64,000 bases of DNA from Epichloe hybrida (GCA_019022495.1 JAFEKR010000003.1:3348001-3412000), one strand, 5' to 3'. Counted from the first letter of the stretch, positions 1 to 15,124 are shown. The notes: generated from the sequence alone by a model not told the origin. Program-made: numbers and translations.

Positions 1-2350
1 AATTTATATATAGTTAAAGTATTTTATCCTTCTTTAGTATAAATAGGATAAGTATGCTTATAGGGCTCTTAAAGGGTTTTATCTAGCCTTTCTATAGGTT
101 TTTATTAATATATTTATAAAGCTCCTTTAACTTACTTTAGGAGAGAGAGTAAATTAGTCTGTATAGGGGCGTAGCCCTAGGTATTAGGTTAATTATATAA
201 TTAGTCTTCTTTCTTAATAGTAAACTACCTACGTTATTTACTATAAATATATCTTTAAACTTATATAATTCCTTAGGGATATCTTTAATAGTTCTATATG
301 CTTTTACCTTCTTATTATCTTTAAGGGTAATAAACTTATCTTCTATAACTCCTATAATAGTATATATAATAGCCTTATTATATATTACCTTTATAAACTT
401 ATAGGGAGTTATAAGCAAAAAGGCTATTTTCTTCTTCTTAAACTACTACTCTTAAGAGTATAAATAAAGATATACATGTTCTTTAATAAGTATATATATT
501 CTAATTAAGATAGGGCTTCCCCTTACTCTTAGGTCTTTATCTATAGCTATATATAGTAGCTTAAGGTCCTTTTCTTCCTCTCTTAAGTCTTTAATAGTAA
601 TAAGTACCTTATAAATACTATATTAAGGGACTATAAGGGCCCTTACTACCTAGAGAATAGGTGCTATAGCCTTAGCCTAATTAAGCTTATAGTTTCTTGC
701 GAATTTAATACTAATAATGTTAAGCTTAGCATAGCTATCTAGATCCGCTGCTATTTTAATGTCTTTATGCCTATAAATAGTAACTAGTGTGTGGAATTAA
801 CGCCTAATTAGTACCTTAGTATTTAAGGTAAAGGTAAGGGCCTTTACTTTTGCCTTAGGAAGTTTCCCTATTTATCTTAGGGGTCTTTCCTTAGCTTATT
901 ATATTTATTTGCAAGGTAGTCTAGGCTATTATAGTTATAATATTGCCTCTTATCCCTAATTTTACTATTATTTAGGTATATAGCTAGGCCCTTTTCCTAG
1001 TCTTTATTCCTTTAATCTCTATATAGCCTATAACCTTAGGGTAAGTTATTTCTATGATATTAGGGATTCTTATATAATCCCTTATCTCCTAAATATTTAG
1101 GCTTTTGCTTACTCTTTAGCATAGCCTCCTAAAATCACTAGGTAAGTTATATAACCTTCTCTTATGTTTTCCTAGTAATAGAGGTATATAGGTTAATATA
1201 GTCCTATAGCTTAGGGAGTAACTTTATAAAGAATATAAGGGTATAGGACTTTTTAGGGGCTCTTTCTAGGTATATCTCTAGTAAATCTAGGAAGATACTA
1301 AATTTAATAGGGCTCTAGCCCTTATGTTACTTTACGTTCTTAAGCTATGTAGCTATTTAGGCATTATAGTTTGTAAAGTCCCTAAGTAGTGTAAGTGTCT
1401 AAGTCTAGAATTTATCTTAATTATCCTTAAGATTATCCTAGCTATTAGCCTATTGTTTATTAAGGTATCTATCCTATCTTACCCTATAGTTAGTATGCAT
1501 ATAGTTAAGTGTAAAGAGGATCTTTTAGTAATTATATTAGTATTTCTTCTTTGCCTTATTAAAGGCATGGTTTAGGTTATTTATCTATATCTTATGCCTC
1601 TAGGGGTTTATAGGGTATTAAAGCTTAGTAATATTCTTAACTTTAATCTCTTAGCTACTATTACTTAATAAAGGCTAGCTTTTTACTTACTTTTCCCTTA
1701 TACTTCCCCTAAGTTACCTCTAATAAGGTTAATAAGCTCTTATTCTTATTCTTATAATCTTTAGAGTTTTTCTAGCTAAGTGATTTACTCTAGTATTACT
1801 ATAGCTTTACTATAAGGGGTAAAGGGTCTTATTATAAGCATAGTTTTATTAGTATATAGTATATCTTTACTTATAGTGTTACTTTTATTTACTTAGGTGT
1901 AACTCTTATCTATTAGGGTTAGGTTATTATCTAATATTACTTTAGCGGATTAGGTGGTTCTCCCCCCTATATTACTCTTAGGTAGCTAGTAAGAGAAGCT
2001 TTAGAATTATAAGAATAATAGTAACTAGGTAAGAGGTATAAGGGCTCTAGTATATTAACTAAAGCTTGCTAGGTCTAAGTGTATTATGCGTGCGAGTCAC
2101 TAGCTTATAGCTAGTAGCTTGCTAGTGTCACGTGGACCTAGCCCTAGGACATGGCCTGCCCGCGGGGTGCACTAGTAATTACGGGTGTTGTTATAAGTGG
2201 GGCCTCACACTAGGTTAGTAGCTTACTCTTGTATATAAGAGTTAAGTAAAGCGAAGACTAGCTTAGCTTAATTTTATTTTGTATATATGCACTTCCTTAA
2301 ATTTACGTACAGATTTAATTTACTATTTACGTAGCTTACCTGAAATAATA
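1..2350 (-). mobile_element. RIP-degraded Gypsy LTR retrotransposon, 5' part (truncated by window edge)
   Basis: An AT-rich block. On the minus strand, 137-418 still reads as an open frame whose end (ATPLYRLIYSLS) matches the segment just before the reverse transcriptase of Ty3/Gypsy polyproteins. The next bases (1-130) continue, with stops, into the usual 'SP..PILFVKKKDG' start of the RT domain. The higher coordinates would then be gag, protease and the 5' LTR. Bases from about 2080 to 2350 regain CpA and TpG and include a TGTTATAAG start at 2189, so the LTR probably lies there, but its partner is outside the window and the exact ends are unresolved. All frames are broken by stops, so the element is dead. 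Confidence 0.75.
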
Positions 2351-5300
2351 ATGTGGGTTTTCTGTTTTGGCAGCCCTTTGCGGGGCCTGTCTAAGGTGCC
2401 ACCGTATTCAAGTACCCAGAAAAACAAAACTGGAGAATCCCGGCAGGAAAAAAGGCGCACGCACGGAGTAATGACTGGAAGTTTGCGGCGATTCGTTCGG
2501 ACGAGCCTTGTCGATGGGGCTGCTCCGTCCGTCCCGGGGAGAACCTTGCTAGACGTCATACGTCGGAGTATATGTATATCTCCGTGGTATAGGAATAGTA
2601 GACTTCAGGCTTCCTTTGCTTGTCCTGTCGATCAATCGAGTATTGTTCAATCTTGTTCCGATCTGGGTTGGTGCATGAAGAGGGTGGGTAGGAAGGGGTT
2701 GCAGATCGACCATGATGGTGGTTTTTATTTTCCTGGTTTAACGCTGGACAGGACAGTTGCTTGGAAAAAGAGTCGCTTGGCGCCAAGTCTTTCCAGAGGA
2801 ACTAAGCCGACGGGTGTTCGTTGTAATAGACATGGGGGATTCTGACTGTGCGCCCGAGGTAACTAACTGTACCCGAGTTGTTGAGCCAAAATACATGATA
2901 TGGGTTCGGGGGTCGGACATTGGGGATTTTACATTTTTCTCTTGTTGGGTGGGTGCGCGTCCACCACGAATCGCGCGGAAACTGTATTTTTCTTGCTGTT
3001 CTTGTCCGTTACATGTGAACTACACCGCTTTGGGTCTCGCTTGAACCTTGAGTGCCCATTGTTTCTTGACACGCTCGTCCATCGGAAGCTGCCGGGGGGG
3101 CAGAGGTGGGAGTCGTCTGGTTACCACGAACACAATGAGCGCGGCCGTGTTAGTTCACCATTCTTGCGCTTCAAGCAACCCTTTCCTCAAGCACTAGCAG
3201 CCACCACCGCAGCCACCACCGCAGCTATTGTGATCTGGCGGGTCGTGACTTTAGTGGAGTGGCCCTTGGCGGATGATTCTTTGTCAGGTAGATGGGACCC
3301 GGGAGAAAAAAAAACCCCAACTACTCCGTACTCCGTATGTATATAAGCAAGGTGTCGACAGGGCTTGGCTAAAATTGTCGCAGCCGAACATTTGCCGAAC
3401 CAACGGCGTAGCCTGGTAGCCTGTGCTGGAATAGGTAATGCTGAGCCGAGCCGAGCCAATCCAAAGGTTTTGCGTTTTCGTTGCGGAATGTCTTGCTCCG
3501 TATTTGCGTTTGGTGGGGGCGTGCGTGTCGATCCTCATGGGGAGTGGATTGAATATACGACCACGGAGTAGCAACCGGTACAGATTCCAAATTTGGAAGT
3601 CCTTCGGCCGGAGCACGCCGCCGTTCATCTGCCAGTCAAGCTCCAAGTCGGCGCGCACCTGTCTCCTGCTCCGTCCATGTCACCGTGCTCAAAATATCCC
3701 AGTACGTACAGATAACATGTACCCAGTTCAGGTGGAACGGAAAGTTGTGGTCCATTGCCCGACGGAACGTAGTATTATCGTGGCATGGGCAATCCAACTC
3801 TGGAGACCGTCGGCTTTCAACGCCGTGCCCATTTCTTCCTCCCATACGGAGTACGGTTACTGCCTTGGTGAACCTCAAGCCGGGGACGTGCGTCGTTATC
3901 CCTGTGTCGGCGGCTGGTTGCGATTTAGTTTTCTCGTGTGTCGTGAGGTTCAGAGCCTTGATGATGATGCAATAGGGCTAGAACAAAATTGGTTTGTTGG
4001 ACGTTCTGGCCCCAGAATTGGGCAACCCGCTGTTTTCAAACCGTGCCGGTCCTTGCTAATTAGTTGAAGCCAACACTTCTGGTTCAATTTCTCTGGGTAC
4101 ACCTGGTGATGCCAATAAAGAATAGCGTGCCACGGGAGATCGTAAATCAGTCACGACCTGAGACCAGACGCGTTGCAGTTCCACGTAAAGTAGATGGTCA
4201 ACCCACAGCACGTAGCATTTCACGAATCTTTGTGACGCTTGATAGAAACCTTCTGCCCGTGTCGAGCGACTCGCTCGCTGGCTCTCTTGACATGCGAAGA
4301 ATGAAAATACGCAAGAAGCAATCGTTCGACGTATTGATAGGATGCGGGCGGGATGGTGTCGGATCAGATAGATCCCGACTCACTTGTGAGACTCATCTTT
4401 CCAAGTCAAGCCTCCCATTCATTTTCCGCCCTGCGCCTTTGCAGGTCGGTCGTGTCACGTTGCTCCGCGATGGAAAGCTTGCCTCACTGCTCATTTGTAC
4501 TCTGGCTCAAATTTTTTGGCAAGCAAAGCTATGGCCACCGGTTCTGCGGGGAATGTGCCGAAGCACGTGTCTTACATTGATGTCTCGGCAGCAGCAACAT
4601 ATTCAAAGCATAAATGCGTCTGCTCGGGATATTCCACCGCAAGCTCCATTTTATCTTTGCTAACGTCAAACGGCGAGTGGTGAATTCTCTGGTAGTAATC
4701 TTGCTCTTTGACCTGCGACACCAAGATCCTCGCATGCGAGATGACGCTTCAACATGCATGTACGTGTACAGAAACTGTGTCACGACTGGACAGAGACGGC
4801 GATAAAAGCTTGAGTCTCATCATGCCTTTGCATGCCAAATTACGGTGACACCTAGTTTCAAGTCAGTGTGGTCCTTTGGATAGACAACAAGTTGCAACTG
4901 GACGTACCAGACATGTTGATGAACTGACTACTCACTGCGAGAAGATCTTACTTTGGTGGTTTAATTGTTTGGACCACGTGCGCCGCTTGAGGACTTGGGC
5001 TGAAATGGAGCACGAGACAATCCGCAAAGGAAGGCGAAAAAGCGCAAGCAACCGAGGAACGGGTTGCGTACTCGTGATGATACTCCTTGAGTGTTCGTTC
5101 CATTCTTCCCACCCAAGAGCAGCGCTAGCACCTTCGGAGACCAAATGCACACGCCATCTCAAGCTTGACTTCCTTGTCTAATCGCACTGTGAAATTTACA
5201 TTCCAGCTTCCCCTCACCCTCACGCCGACTGACGGGCGGCCCGCATGGTGGCCTCACGGCCTCACACGGGCTGAAGAAATGGTGCCGATGATTGCATCGG

Positions 5301-6051
5301 GGTCAATTACCTGCGTTTGAGAAAGATGCAGGCGAAGGAGGAACGGACCAGGACTACTAGGACGGCATGCGACTTTGGAAGCGACCGAAGTTGAGAAGAT
5401 GAGTGTTTGCGGGGTTCCTAGCCACACACCACCATCTGACGTTCCTGTACTGCATATCAGCTGCATTTTCCCGTCTCTGGATCGGACCTGCCTCACAGTT
5501 GCAAGACGAGGCGAGGCAAGGCGAGGCAAGGCAAGGCAAGGCAACTTTGTGCAAACAGCTGTGGGCAAGTGTCAAGTCTCCATGCCCTGTTGTTTGGCCT
5601 TGCTGGGACGTTGGTTTCCAGGCCAGTAATAAGGCCTTGCCGGCTCAGGCCAAGTTCACAGCAGCCCGGCCACTAATTCACTGCTCCACCTAGCCCGTAT
5701 TAAGCCCGCACACGGCAGCGCCATGCAGGCTTTGTGCGTCCGAGTCTGACAAGACTTTTTTTTTGTCTCTTTTCTTCCCTTGTTGAAAAGAAGAGAGAGC
5801 CGAAATAGGCCAGACTTGACAACTTTCACTCCCAGACCCGTCAAAGGAAAAATGGGGTTCGTGCGGTGCTGCTGTGCTGCAGGCAGGAGGCAGGAGGCAG
5901 GAGGCAGGAAGCAGGAACGGAAAGAACGACCGCACACCTCGGTGGTTGGTGGTTACTAATAACTTTAGGTGTGCCGTGTGCGTCAACGAGATCGCCAATA
6001 AGGTGCCACGCTCGCCTCTTGAGTTGAGCATGCTACGGATCCGTACCATGT
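2351..6051. other. gene-free spacer between two transposon blocks
   Basis: The base composition is ordinary, unlike either flank, but no frame on either strand looks like a conserved protein or has a plausible exon chain. It carries three exact copies of a 9-base motif TACTCCGTA/TACGGAGTA (3321, 3328 overlapping, 3845), a GGCRA pentamer run near 5508-5545 and a GGCAGGA heptamer run near 5880-5915. Before the Copia insertion it would have been continuous with the DNA at 20876, upstream of the Cnl1-like gene. Confidence 0.5.
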
Positions 6052-6056
6052 ATAAC

Positions 6057-6287
6057 TGTTAAGGTAGGGGTGAAAAAGGATGATAGAAAACGTTCAATTT
6101 GGTCAATCAGAGGTGCAGACAGCACCTGACTTTTGTACCTAAAAGGTACATAGTGCGCTATAGTAATAACTAGTTTACAGAGGTACTTCTAATACATTAT
6201 ATTCACTAATATCTAACCTTACGTTTTATCCTTATTAATACGCGCTGCCCTTATATAACCTATGCTTTAAGGGAGCTCTCCCTAATA
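6057..6287. repeat. left LTR of the Copia-type element
   Basis: It aligns without gaps over 231 bp to 20640-20870. Differences are almost all C/T or G/A. The outer (left) third keeps C and G where the other LTR has T and A; the inner end shows the reverse. Confidence 0.92.
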
Positions 6288-9200
6288 TACTCCCCTTAGC
6301 TAAGATATTTATTAAAGCTAAAGATTATAAGTGTAGGAAGAGATTATAATAATTTTCTAGTGTTATAATTAAGTGGGAATTTCCTATAAGCTAATCTAGT
6401 AATAGAATTCCTTATATATTTACCCTAATAAAGGCTTTATAAAGCTATTAGTAAGTATCTTAGAGGTCTTTAACTAATTTACCTTAATATTGCCTAGGGT
6501 ATATTACTCTTAAATCCATATTTAATTTATATTAAGATACTTTAAACTAGTTTAAAGCCTTTCTTTCTTATATTCTATAATATAAATTATTTACTTATTA
6601 TTATACTAGATAATTAATAGAGAAAGGACCTATATGCTAATATTATAAAGTAGTTTACCTAGAGATATATACTCTTTTACTCTGTAATTTAATATAAAGA
6701 GCTTTGCTTCTATACTTAAGGTTATTATATAATACTACCTCCTAGACTTCTAATTAATTATAGCTTTATATATAATAAAGATATAGCCTTATGTTAATTT
6801 CTAAGTATTAAGGTTATTACTAAGAGAGGCATTAGTGCTAGAGAAAAGTGTGTTAAAGCTATTTACTCCTAAGTATTAAATATATAGCTTCCTTATGTTT
6901 TAAGCATACATTAGAGTAGCCTTTATAAGCTTAATATGCTTTATTAAAGGGTTTATTATAAAGGAGGCTAGCTTTAAAGCTATAAAGGCTATATTAGGTC
7001 TTCTAATAATGTAAAGATAGACTAAAGAGCTAATAACTACTCTATAGTAATTAATCTCTTTATTAGTAGCCTTACTATTATTTAGGATAATTATAGCTAT
7101 TATTAAAGGTATTATAATTAAGCTCTTTAAATCATTATTAATAATATTAGGGATAAACTTCTAAGCTATCTTTTAAATATATAATTCCTATAATAACTAT
7201 ATCTCTTTAGTATTATAATTCCTAATGATTTTAATGCCTAGGAATTACTTTAAAACGCCTTAGTCTTTAATATCTAGACTATTTATTAACTACTTATATA
7301 GCTCTTTAAATTCTGCTTTAAATCCGTTTAGAAATAGCACTATAATATTATTTACATAGAAAAACAGGATAAATCTGCCTTTTATAAAGATATATAGGTC
7401 TTCCTTCCCTTAGATAAAGCTAAGATTTAATAGGAATTATATTAGGTATAGAAACTATTATTAAGGAGCTTCCTATAACCTATATAATACTCTAGTTATC
7501 TTCTAGAGATAACCTTATGTATTTATACCCTCTAGTGGCTTATAGAAGATAGGTTCTTTAAGTTTTATATATAGGAAGGTATTCTAAACGTTATATTAAC
7601 GCGTATTAAGATTATTAGTGTAGTAAATAGTAAGTAATATATATAAAGATTATAAAGTAAGTGTAGTAGTGTAGTTATTAAGGTTATCCTTTAGTTATTA
7701 GTTACCTTAGACTACTATTTAAGCCTTAAACTCTATAATAATACCTTTTTTATTAGTTTTATACTTAAAACCCTATCTAAGGTTAATAATTTCCTTAAGA
7801 TTAAATAATTTATCTAGTATATCCTTCTAGTAGTTTAAGGATTAAAGCTTTAAAAGCTCCTTTATAATTACTTTCTTCTAGTGGTTATAATACGCTAAGG
7901 CCATTGCCTAATGATAATACGTAGGTTCTAGGGGCATATCTTTAATATATAAACTATATTAAGTTCCTTAGAATACTATTAAGAAAGTAAAAGAAAACTA
8001 TACTTACCTAGCTTTCCTTATTTCCTTTCTTTAATGTTTCCTAGTAATAATATTATTTATATTAATGCTATTATTATAGGGACTATAATTCTCTATAGCC
8101 TTACTACCTTTTATAGTAAATTTACTAGTCTCTATAGTAGTTACTATGTAATTAGCTATTACCTTACTTATAAATTTATTAATCTTATAAAATAGTGTAT
8201 TATTACCTTATACTTAAAGCTCTAAGTTCTCTATAGTAACTAGTGCTTTCTAAGAGAAGTTAGGAGAGGTTAAAAGTACACTAGAAAGGTTCTCTTTATC
8301 CCCTATTATATAAGGAGGTGTTTTTGCTTTAAACTACTTATTTTCCTAGCCTATAGCTAATAGTAAAGAGGTAGGATTATTCTCTTTAAGCTCTATTCTA
8401 ATAAGATCTTAACTAATCTCCTTATTAAGGTCTTTAGCTTTAAGCTCTTTAAGTAACTTAATTATTAATATCTTCTCTTATTAAGCTAATTCTAGCTTTT
8501 TTTCTAGCTTAAAGAAGGAGTTTTTATTAAACTAAACGCACGCTAATATAATAACCTTATAATTACAAAGCGAAGGCACCTATATAATATATTATAACTT
8601 ACCTCTATAACTAATAAGGTATCTAATATAAGCTTTTTGCTCTAACTATAGTATTACGTGGTGTAATTTAATATACTTTAGAGCCTTTATTATTATTAGA
8701 AATGCCTTATATCTATAAGCTTATAGATATGTAATTAAAGGCTTTTAAACCTCTAATATCTGTGAATAGGCTAGGACTGTTTTCTATGCCTAATTTTACT
8801 AGAGTTTGTAGGGTGTAACCTAATTCCTATAATATTTAAAGGGTGTTTTGTTTAGTAAATAAACTACTATATTAAAGACTTTATTATTAAGTTCTAAAGG
8901 AAAGTAAGCTTTAAGGCTTAATATATAAGCCTTTTACTTAATTACCTCCCTAGATCTCTTTACCTTTCTGTTCTAACTAGGCGTTAAGGGAGCTAAATTA
9001 TAGACTATAATACTAGCAAAGGCTATCTTATCTCTTATGCTCTCTGTAAATAGAGCCTTTTTAATATTGCTATATAAAAAGCGTAGTTAAACCCTAAATT
9101 ATATATATAGGAACGCTATTATTATATAGAAGCTATTATAAATTCTATCTTTAGTCTTAAATAAATAGAAGAAACGTATTAAGGTTATAAGGCATGTAAA

Positions 9201-10211
9201 AACACACTAATACTAATTACTATTCTAGTAAGGAGAGTTATAATACTCTAGATTAACTAAAAGGCTATATCTAGGTCCTTAAGGAAGCCCTTCTAGTATA
9301 ACCTATAATCTCTAGTGCTTAGCTTTACCTATAGCATAGATCTTATACTCTATAAGCTTAGGTCCTATTAATTTAACGCTAAGAGTAGCGTTTGTAATCT
9401 CTATAAAGGCCTTCTTACCTAGATAACTATATTATTAATACTAAAGCTCTATATCTCCTTTTATAGGTAGCCTTAGTGCTTTACTAGTTATAGCGTAGGC
9501 CTCTTTTAGGTTATCTAAGAGTATAGATAATATATAAAGCTTATTAATATTATAAAGCTTAGTAATAGAATACTTTCCTTAGAATAGGAAGCTTTTCTTC
9601 TAGTTCTAATAGATCCCTGCCTTTATTAGAATTGTTACTAATACTAGGTTCACGTAGAATTCTAGAATTAGCAAAGCACTCTGCACTATAATCCTTCTTA
9701 GTCTTTATAATACTAGATCTATAATGGATATATAGACTAGTCCTTGTCCTAAGGATATATAGATTGTGCCTCTGGCTCTAACCTCTATTATAATAGTTCT
9801 GTTAAACTTAGACTATTTAAACTAATAAATATTGTTAAAAATGTGAATATTAGCTCTAGAATTGTAGATAACTATGTTCTAATTTCCTTTAGAGCTATCT
9901 ATAGCGTTTAAAGTTAAATATATAACTTTCCTTAAAGGTTAAGAGCTTTACGAGCGTATAAATAACAATATATTTATAGTCTTCTCTCCTAGAGTCACTG
10001 TGAGTAAGTTATTTATTAGGTTTTGTAAGGGGATAATAATATTACTACTTTTCTCCCTTTTCTCTAGTTTCTAACTTATAGCTTTTAATCTCTCTTATAG
10101 GTTCTCCTTTAGATATCTCTTAATGTTATCCTTAGAGTTCTTCCTAACTTCCTAATCCTTAGGAGCAGCCTCTGGCTTATAAAGAGCTTTAAATAAATTG
10201 CAGGATTCCTA

Positions 10212-10481
10212 TGTCACGGCTTGCACCGAAAGGTTAAGAACGAAGTGATAGCTAAGACTATCGTAGTTACTACTAGATAGATACTAGCTAGGGGCAGGTG
10301 CGTGAAAGTTTTAATCTCTAACCTAGCACTAATAATATGCGTAGTCTTTAATAAATACCTTACTTCATAAGCATATAGCTATCTTATAGCTAGCTAGCCT
10401 CTTTATTATTTATATAGCCTAAAGGTTCTCTAAAGACTTGCTTTAATAAATATCCTATCTTTAACCTCTACGCTCCTAATA
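10212..10481. repeat. left LTR of the nested Gypsy element
   Basis: It starts TGTCACGGCTTGCACC and aligns base for base with 19315-19584, where the same bases read TATTATAGCTTATACT. All changes in that stretch are C-to-T or G-to-A. Confidence 0.92.
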
Positions 10482-13400
10482 TAATACCCCCCCTATATAT
10501 AATTAACCTTAATTATAAAATAAGCTACTTACTTAGGGCGTAGTCACTATATTAGAGCTTTATAAGGAAAAATAAGATAAGGCACCTTATATCTAGACAC
10601 GTAAGTAAACAAAAAGAAATAATAATAATAATACTACTAATTAAAAACAACCCCTTATTATAGTTAGTAATGTTCTAATAGTAACTTACACGTAGCTTTA
10701 CTATAGTAAAATAAATATTATTACCTATTATATAGCTAGAAAAAACAATATAGATAACCCATATTAATTTTTATAATTAGTTAAATAAATAAGGTACTTA
10801 ATGCTAGGGTTCTAAATAGTTTAACTAGAGGGTTTATATTATAGTTACTATAAGCTCGTAGCTATTAGGTATATATGCGTTTAGCAGTGCTAATAGTTAT
10901 TATTATGATTTATGAATCACCTATACGTAGTGCGTTAAATCACTTAAGGGGTCTAGGGTTATATAAAAGAGACTGATTTTTCCCCCTTTTTACACTTTTC
11001 CTTTCTTTTATAATATCCCTTAACCTTATAAGTTACCCTTACTAGCTAAGTAGTAGCTCTCTTATTACTATTACTTAGTAATTACTAACCTCTTTTAGTC
11101 CCTAATTATTATTATTATCTATTCTTATTTATCTTAGTTTCTTACCCTTATTTAGCTTATAAGTTTATACTCTTATTAGTATAACTTCCTTATCTAGTCT
11201 ATTATAGCTAACTTATAGCTAGTTTACTATATCTAAGTCTTATGCCTAAACTTTACCTTTATTAATGCCTTAAGAAAATCTATTAACTAAGAAATCTCCT
11301 ATAAAGTCTCCCTAAAAGCAAACTTCTTTTAAAATCTTATTATAAGTTTATTATATCCTTATAGTGTCTCTATTACTAACTTACTACTAGTGAAATAACT
11401 TTAAAGAAAATTCTATATATACGCTATTATTAGTAAGTAATAATATAAAATATCCTCCTAAAAAACAGTACTTATAAGATTCTAGGATACCTTATTAATA
11501 AAAAAACCTTCCTAGCTAAATATAATAAGTCTTTAAGTATAATATCTTTACTTACTTACTACTTCTTTATAGCTAATATTTAATAGGCTATTTAATAAAA
11601 TATGCTTATTACTTCTAAAATAATAAAAACTATATTATAGTATATCTTTCTTAACTAAAATCTACCTAGTTATTACTAATATACTACTAGACTTTAGCTT
11701 AAATTATATAGCTTTATAATAAGCTATTTAAACTTATTAAAGCTACTCCTAAAGGTAGCTATTACTATTAAAATAAAGTAAGTATAATTCTATTTCCTAG
11801 ACACTAGATTATTACTAACTTACTACTAGCCTATTATAAAAATAAAGAAAAAGCTATAAAATACTATCCTAGTTTATAAAAATTCTAATAAGCGTAGTTA
11901 TATTTACTACGCTTAAATATCTACTAATATTACTTATAAGGTAAAATATAATAAATACACTATAATAGCGCTACTAAGTAACACTATAAATCTAAAGACT
12001 TAGATTAATATTATAAACTATCTTTACTTTATAGCCTAAAATATCCTAAAGGTAAGCTTTCTTAATATATATAGCTAATACTTAACTAACTTACTAGTAG
12101 TTTATACTAAATACTATTAATTTACCTAAATATATTAGTCTTATTAAGCTCCCTAGTGCACTTTAAGTCTATATATATAAAGAGAGGGATTCTAATAATA
12201 AAGATACTCCTAAGGCCTCTTCCTCTATAGCTCCTATAGCTACTAATAATAATAAGGGACTAGTAGTCTTAAGAGCTAACTCTATTATAAAGGGATAAGT
12301 ACTTAGTAGCTATATAATAGATTATTTAAGTTATCTAAGTAAATTAACTTTATTTTCTAATATCTTTAGTATATTAAGTTATAAAACGTAATTACCTTAT
12401 ATTAACTTTACTACTTAGCTATTACTTATAGTTATTAATAATTTCTCTAGTAATAAAATCCCTTTTTAATACCTAAGAATTCTCTAAAGTATTATAGCCC
12501 TTTTATTTAACTAGATATTTATAATGCCTTCTATTATAGTAATATAAAATAATTCTCTTAACTTTAAACTCTTATTTATTATCTTTAATAGTATCTTATA
12601 GTAAGGATATATCTTCTATATCTATTAGGTCCCCTTTAAAAGGTTTAAGACTAGTAATATTAAATATATTATATAATTAAGTCCTAGGTAGTAATTTTAA
12701 TTAATATGCTAATCTATAACTTCTAATTACCTTTTTAATCTTATAGGGGCCTAAATACTTTATAGCTAGCTTCTTACTAGGGTGTCTTAGGTTAATGTTT
12801 TTTATTAATAATAAAACATAGTTACTAACTTTAAACCTTATTAGAGTTCTCTTCTAGTTATAATATTTTTTATACTAAGTCTATAAGTTACTTAAAAGCT
12901 ACTTAATTATAGTATACTTCTCTCTTAGTACTAAAATCTTACTTTTAGCTTAATTATTTACTAAAGGGATATTTACTATTACTTACTATAAACCTCTAGG
13001 ATTATAACCTTATAATGCCTTCACTAGTGTGTAGCTATACGTTAAGTAATTACTTATATTATACGTGAATTACGCTATTAATAGGTTATCCGCCTAATTA
13101 GTCTATTTAGCATAAGTAAAAGCCCTTAAATAATGTTCTAAGACTTAGTTTAAACATTCTATTTAACTATTTATCTAGGGGTAAAAAGCGGTGCTAAGTA
13201 GTTGCTTTATTATAAGAAAATAATAAAAAGTTATTTAGAAACCACTAGTAAATATAAAACCTTAGTCTATTATAATACCTTCTAGGGCTTTATAGTCTCT
13301 AAAAAGATATTCTAAGAACATAGTTACTAGCCTATCGCTAGTTAGTTATGTTAAAATAGGGATATAAATACTATATTTCATAAAATAGTTAATAATAACT

Positions 13401-13764
13401 AAAATTACGTTATAGGTTTAATTTAAATCTTTTACTAGTGGAAGTCTAGTAATAAAATCCATTAATAATTCTTAAAAGAGGTAATTAGGCACTAGTAATA
13501 TAGCTAGCTTACTATATAGTTTATAATGCCTTAGTTTTAAAGTCTAATAATTTATATAAGTGCTAATATATACCTTTATATCTTTCTTTATTATTAGCTA
13601 ATAATATTAGTTTATAATCTAATAAAGAGTTTTACTTACTTCTTAGTGCCTAGTAATAAGGTTATTATAAGTTAGTAATAAAATTTCTTTCCTTATACCT
13701 AGAGAAATAAAAATATAATTCTTAAATATTAATAGCTTAGAGAGTCTAATTAACTATGTCCAGA

Positions 13765-13895
13765 GCATTGCATTACATTACATTACATTGTGTAATGTTT
13801 GTAATGTAATGTATTTAATACACATTACATTACATTACATTACACATTACATTACATTACACCTTACCCTTAATAATTACATTACATTACATGTA
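13765..13895. repeat. left subterminal CATTA/TAATG pentamer array of the hAT-like element
   Basis: Runs of CATTA are interrupted by a stretch of the complement TAATG, so the strand can fold on itself. CpA and TpG are retained here although the surrounding Gypsy DNA has lost them. Confidence 0.85.
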
Positions 13896-14149
13896 ATTAT
13901 TTTTTAATTATTTTTAATTTTTTAATATTAAGGTTATATAATTAGATATAGATAGTAAAAAATATAATTTAACTATTAAAAAGTTTATATTAAGTTTATA
14001 AAAATATAAACTAAGGTCTTATTACTATCCTTACCTAAATTATAATTAATAAAACTAATAAAACTTATCTCTTAGGTTTATTTTAAAGAAAAAACCCTAT
14101 AACTAAGTGTATTAGCTATAATATAATTAATATAATTACTTTTAGACTT

Positions 14150-14455
14150 ACTTTTAAAATATCCCTTTTCTAGGATTAGATTATATAGTAAAGTAAACAA
14201 ACTATAATTACATATAAGGGAAGATTAATAGGACCCACTTTTGGGCCCACTTTTATAATATCTCTTTTCTAGGATTAGATTATATAGCAAAATGAAGAAA
14301 CTACAATTACATATAAGGGGTAATTAATAGGACCCATTTTTAGACCCACTTTTATAATATCTCTTTTCTAGGATTAGATTATATAGCAAAGTGAAGAAAC
14401 TATAATTACATATAAGGTGTTATTAATAGGACTTACTTTTAGACTTACTTTTAGA
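14150..14455. repeat. three tandem copies of a 99-bp unit inside the hAT-like element
   Basis: The phrase TAGGATTAGATTATATAG recurs at about 14171, 14270 and 14369 (period 99). Each copy continues through AATTACATATAAGG and AATAGGAC. The copies differ mainly by transitions. Confidence 0.85.
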
Positions 14456-15124
14456 AGAAACTATATAACTAGAAAGGGAAACTAAAGATAGTAAATATTA
14501 TTAAACTTACTTTTAAAGCTTATTTTTAAATACCTTTAATATTAATATAAATATATTATAAATATTATAAATATTTATTATAAAATAGTTAAGTCCTTTT
14601 TTATTAGCTTTTCTAAGGTTTTTTACTTTTTCTTTAGCATAAAAAACCTTAAAAGTTAATATAATTACCTATAATTATACTTAAATAGCTATATAGCTAG
14701 GAATTTCTTTATTATATATATTTAAATTTCTTTTTTATAATAAGAAATATATATATATAAATATATTATTATTAGAGTTTTAATCTTATTTATATATAAT
14801 AAAAAGAAATTTCTTTAGGGTAATTATTATATTTTAAGTAAAGAAAGTATATTAAAAAGAATAGTAAATCTAAAAAAAAAGTTCTTTAACTAAAAAAACC
14901 TTTATAATTTAAAGAAAAAATAATAGTATAGTTTATTATTAGAATATACTATATTTAGCTACTATATACCCGTAAATAGCTTATTAGTCTAAATAAGCTT
15001 AAACATTAAAAAATTATAACTAAATAACTAAATTATAATAATAAAAAACAGTAATATTAAGTTAATAGAGAAAAATCTAAAAAATATTATAAGATATTAA
15101 TATACCCCACTTATATTTTACCCT

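Noticed and set aside
2279..6062. Several open frames of 60-210 codons on both strands in the spacer
   Set aside because: None shows a domain, sensible composition, start context or exon chain; overlapping frames on both strands are expected by chance in balanced DNA of this length.
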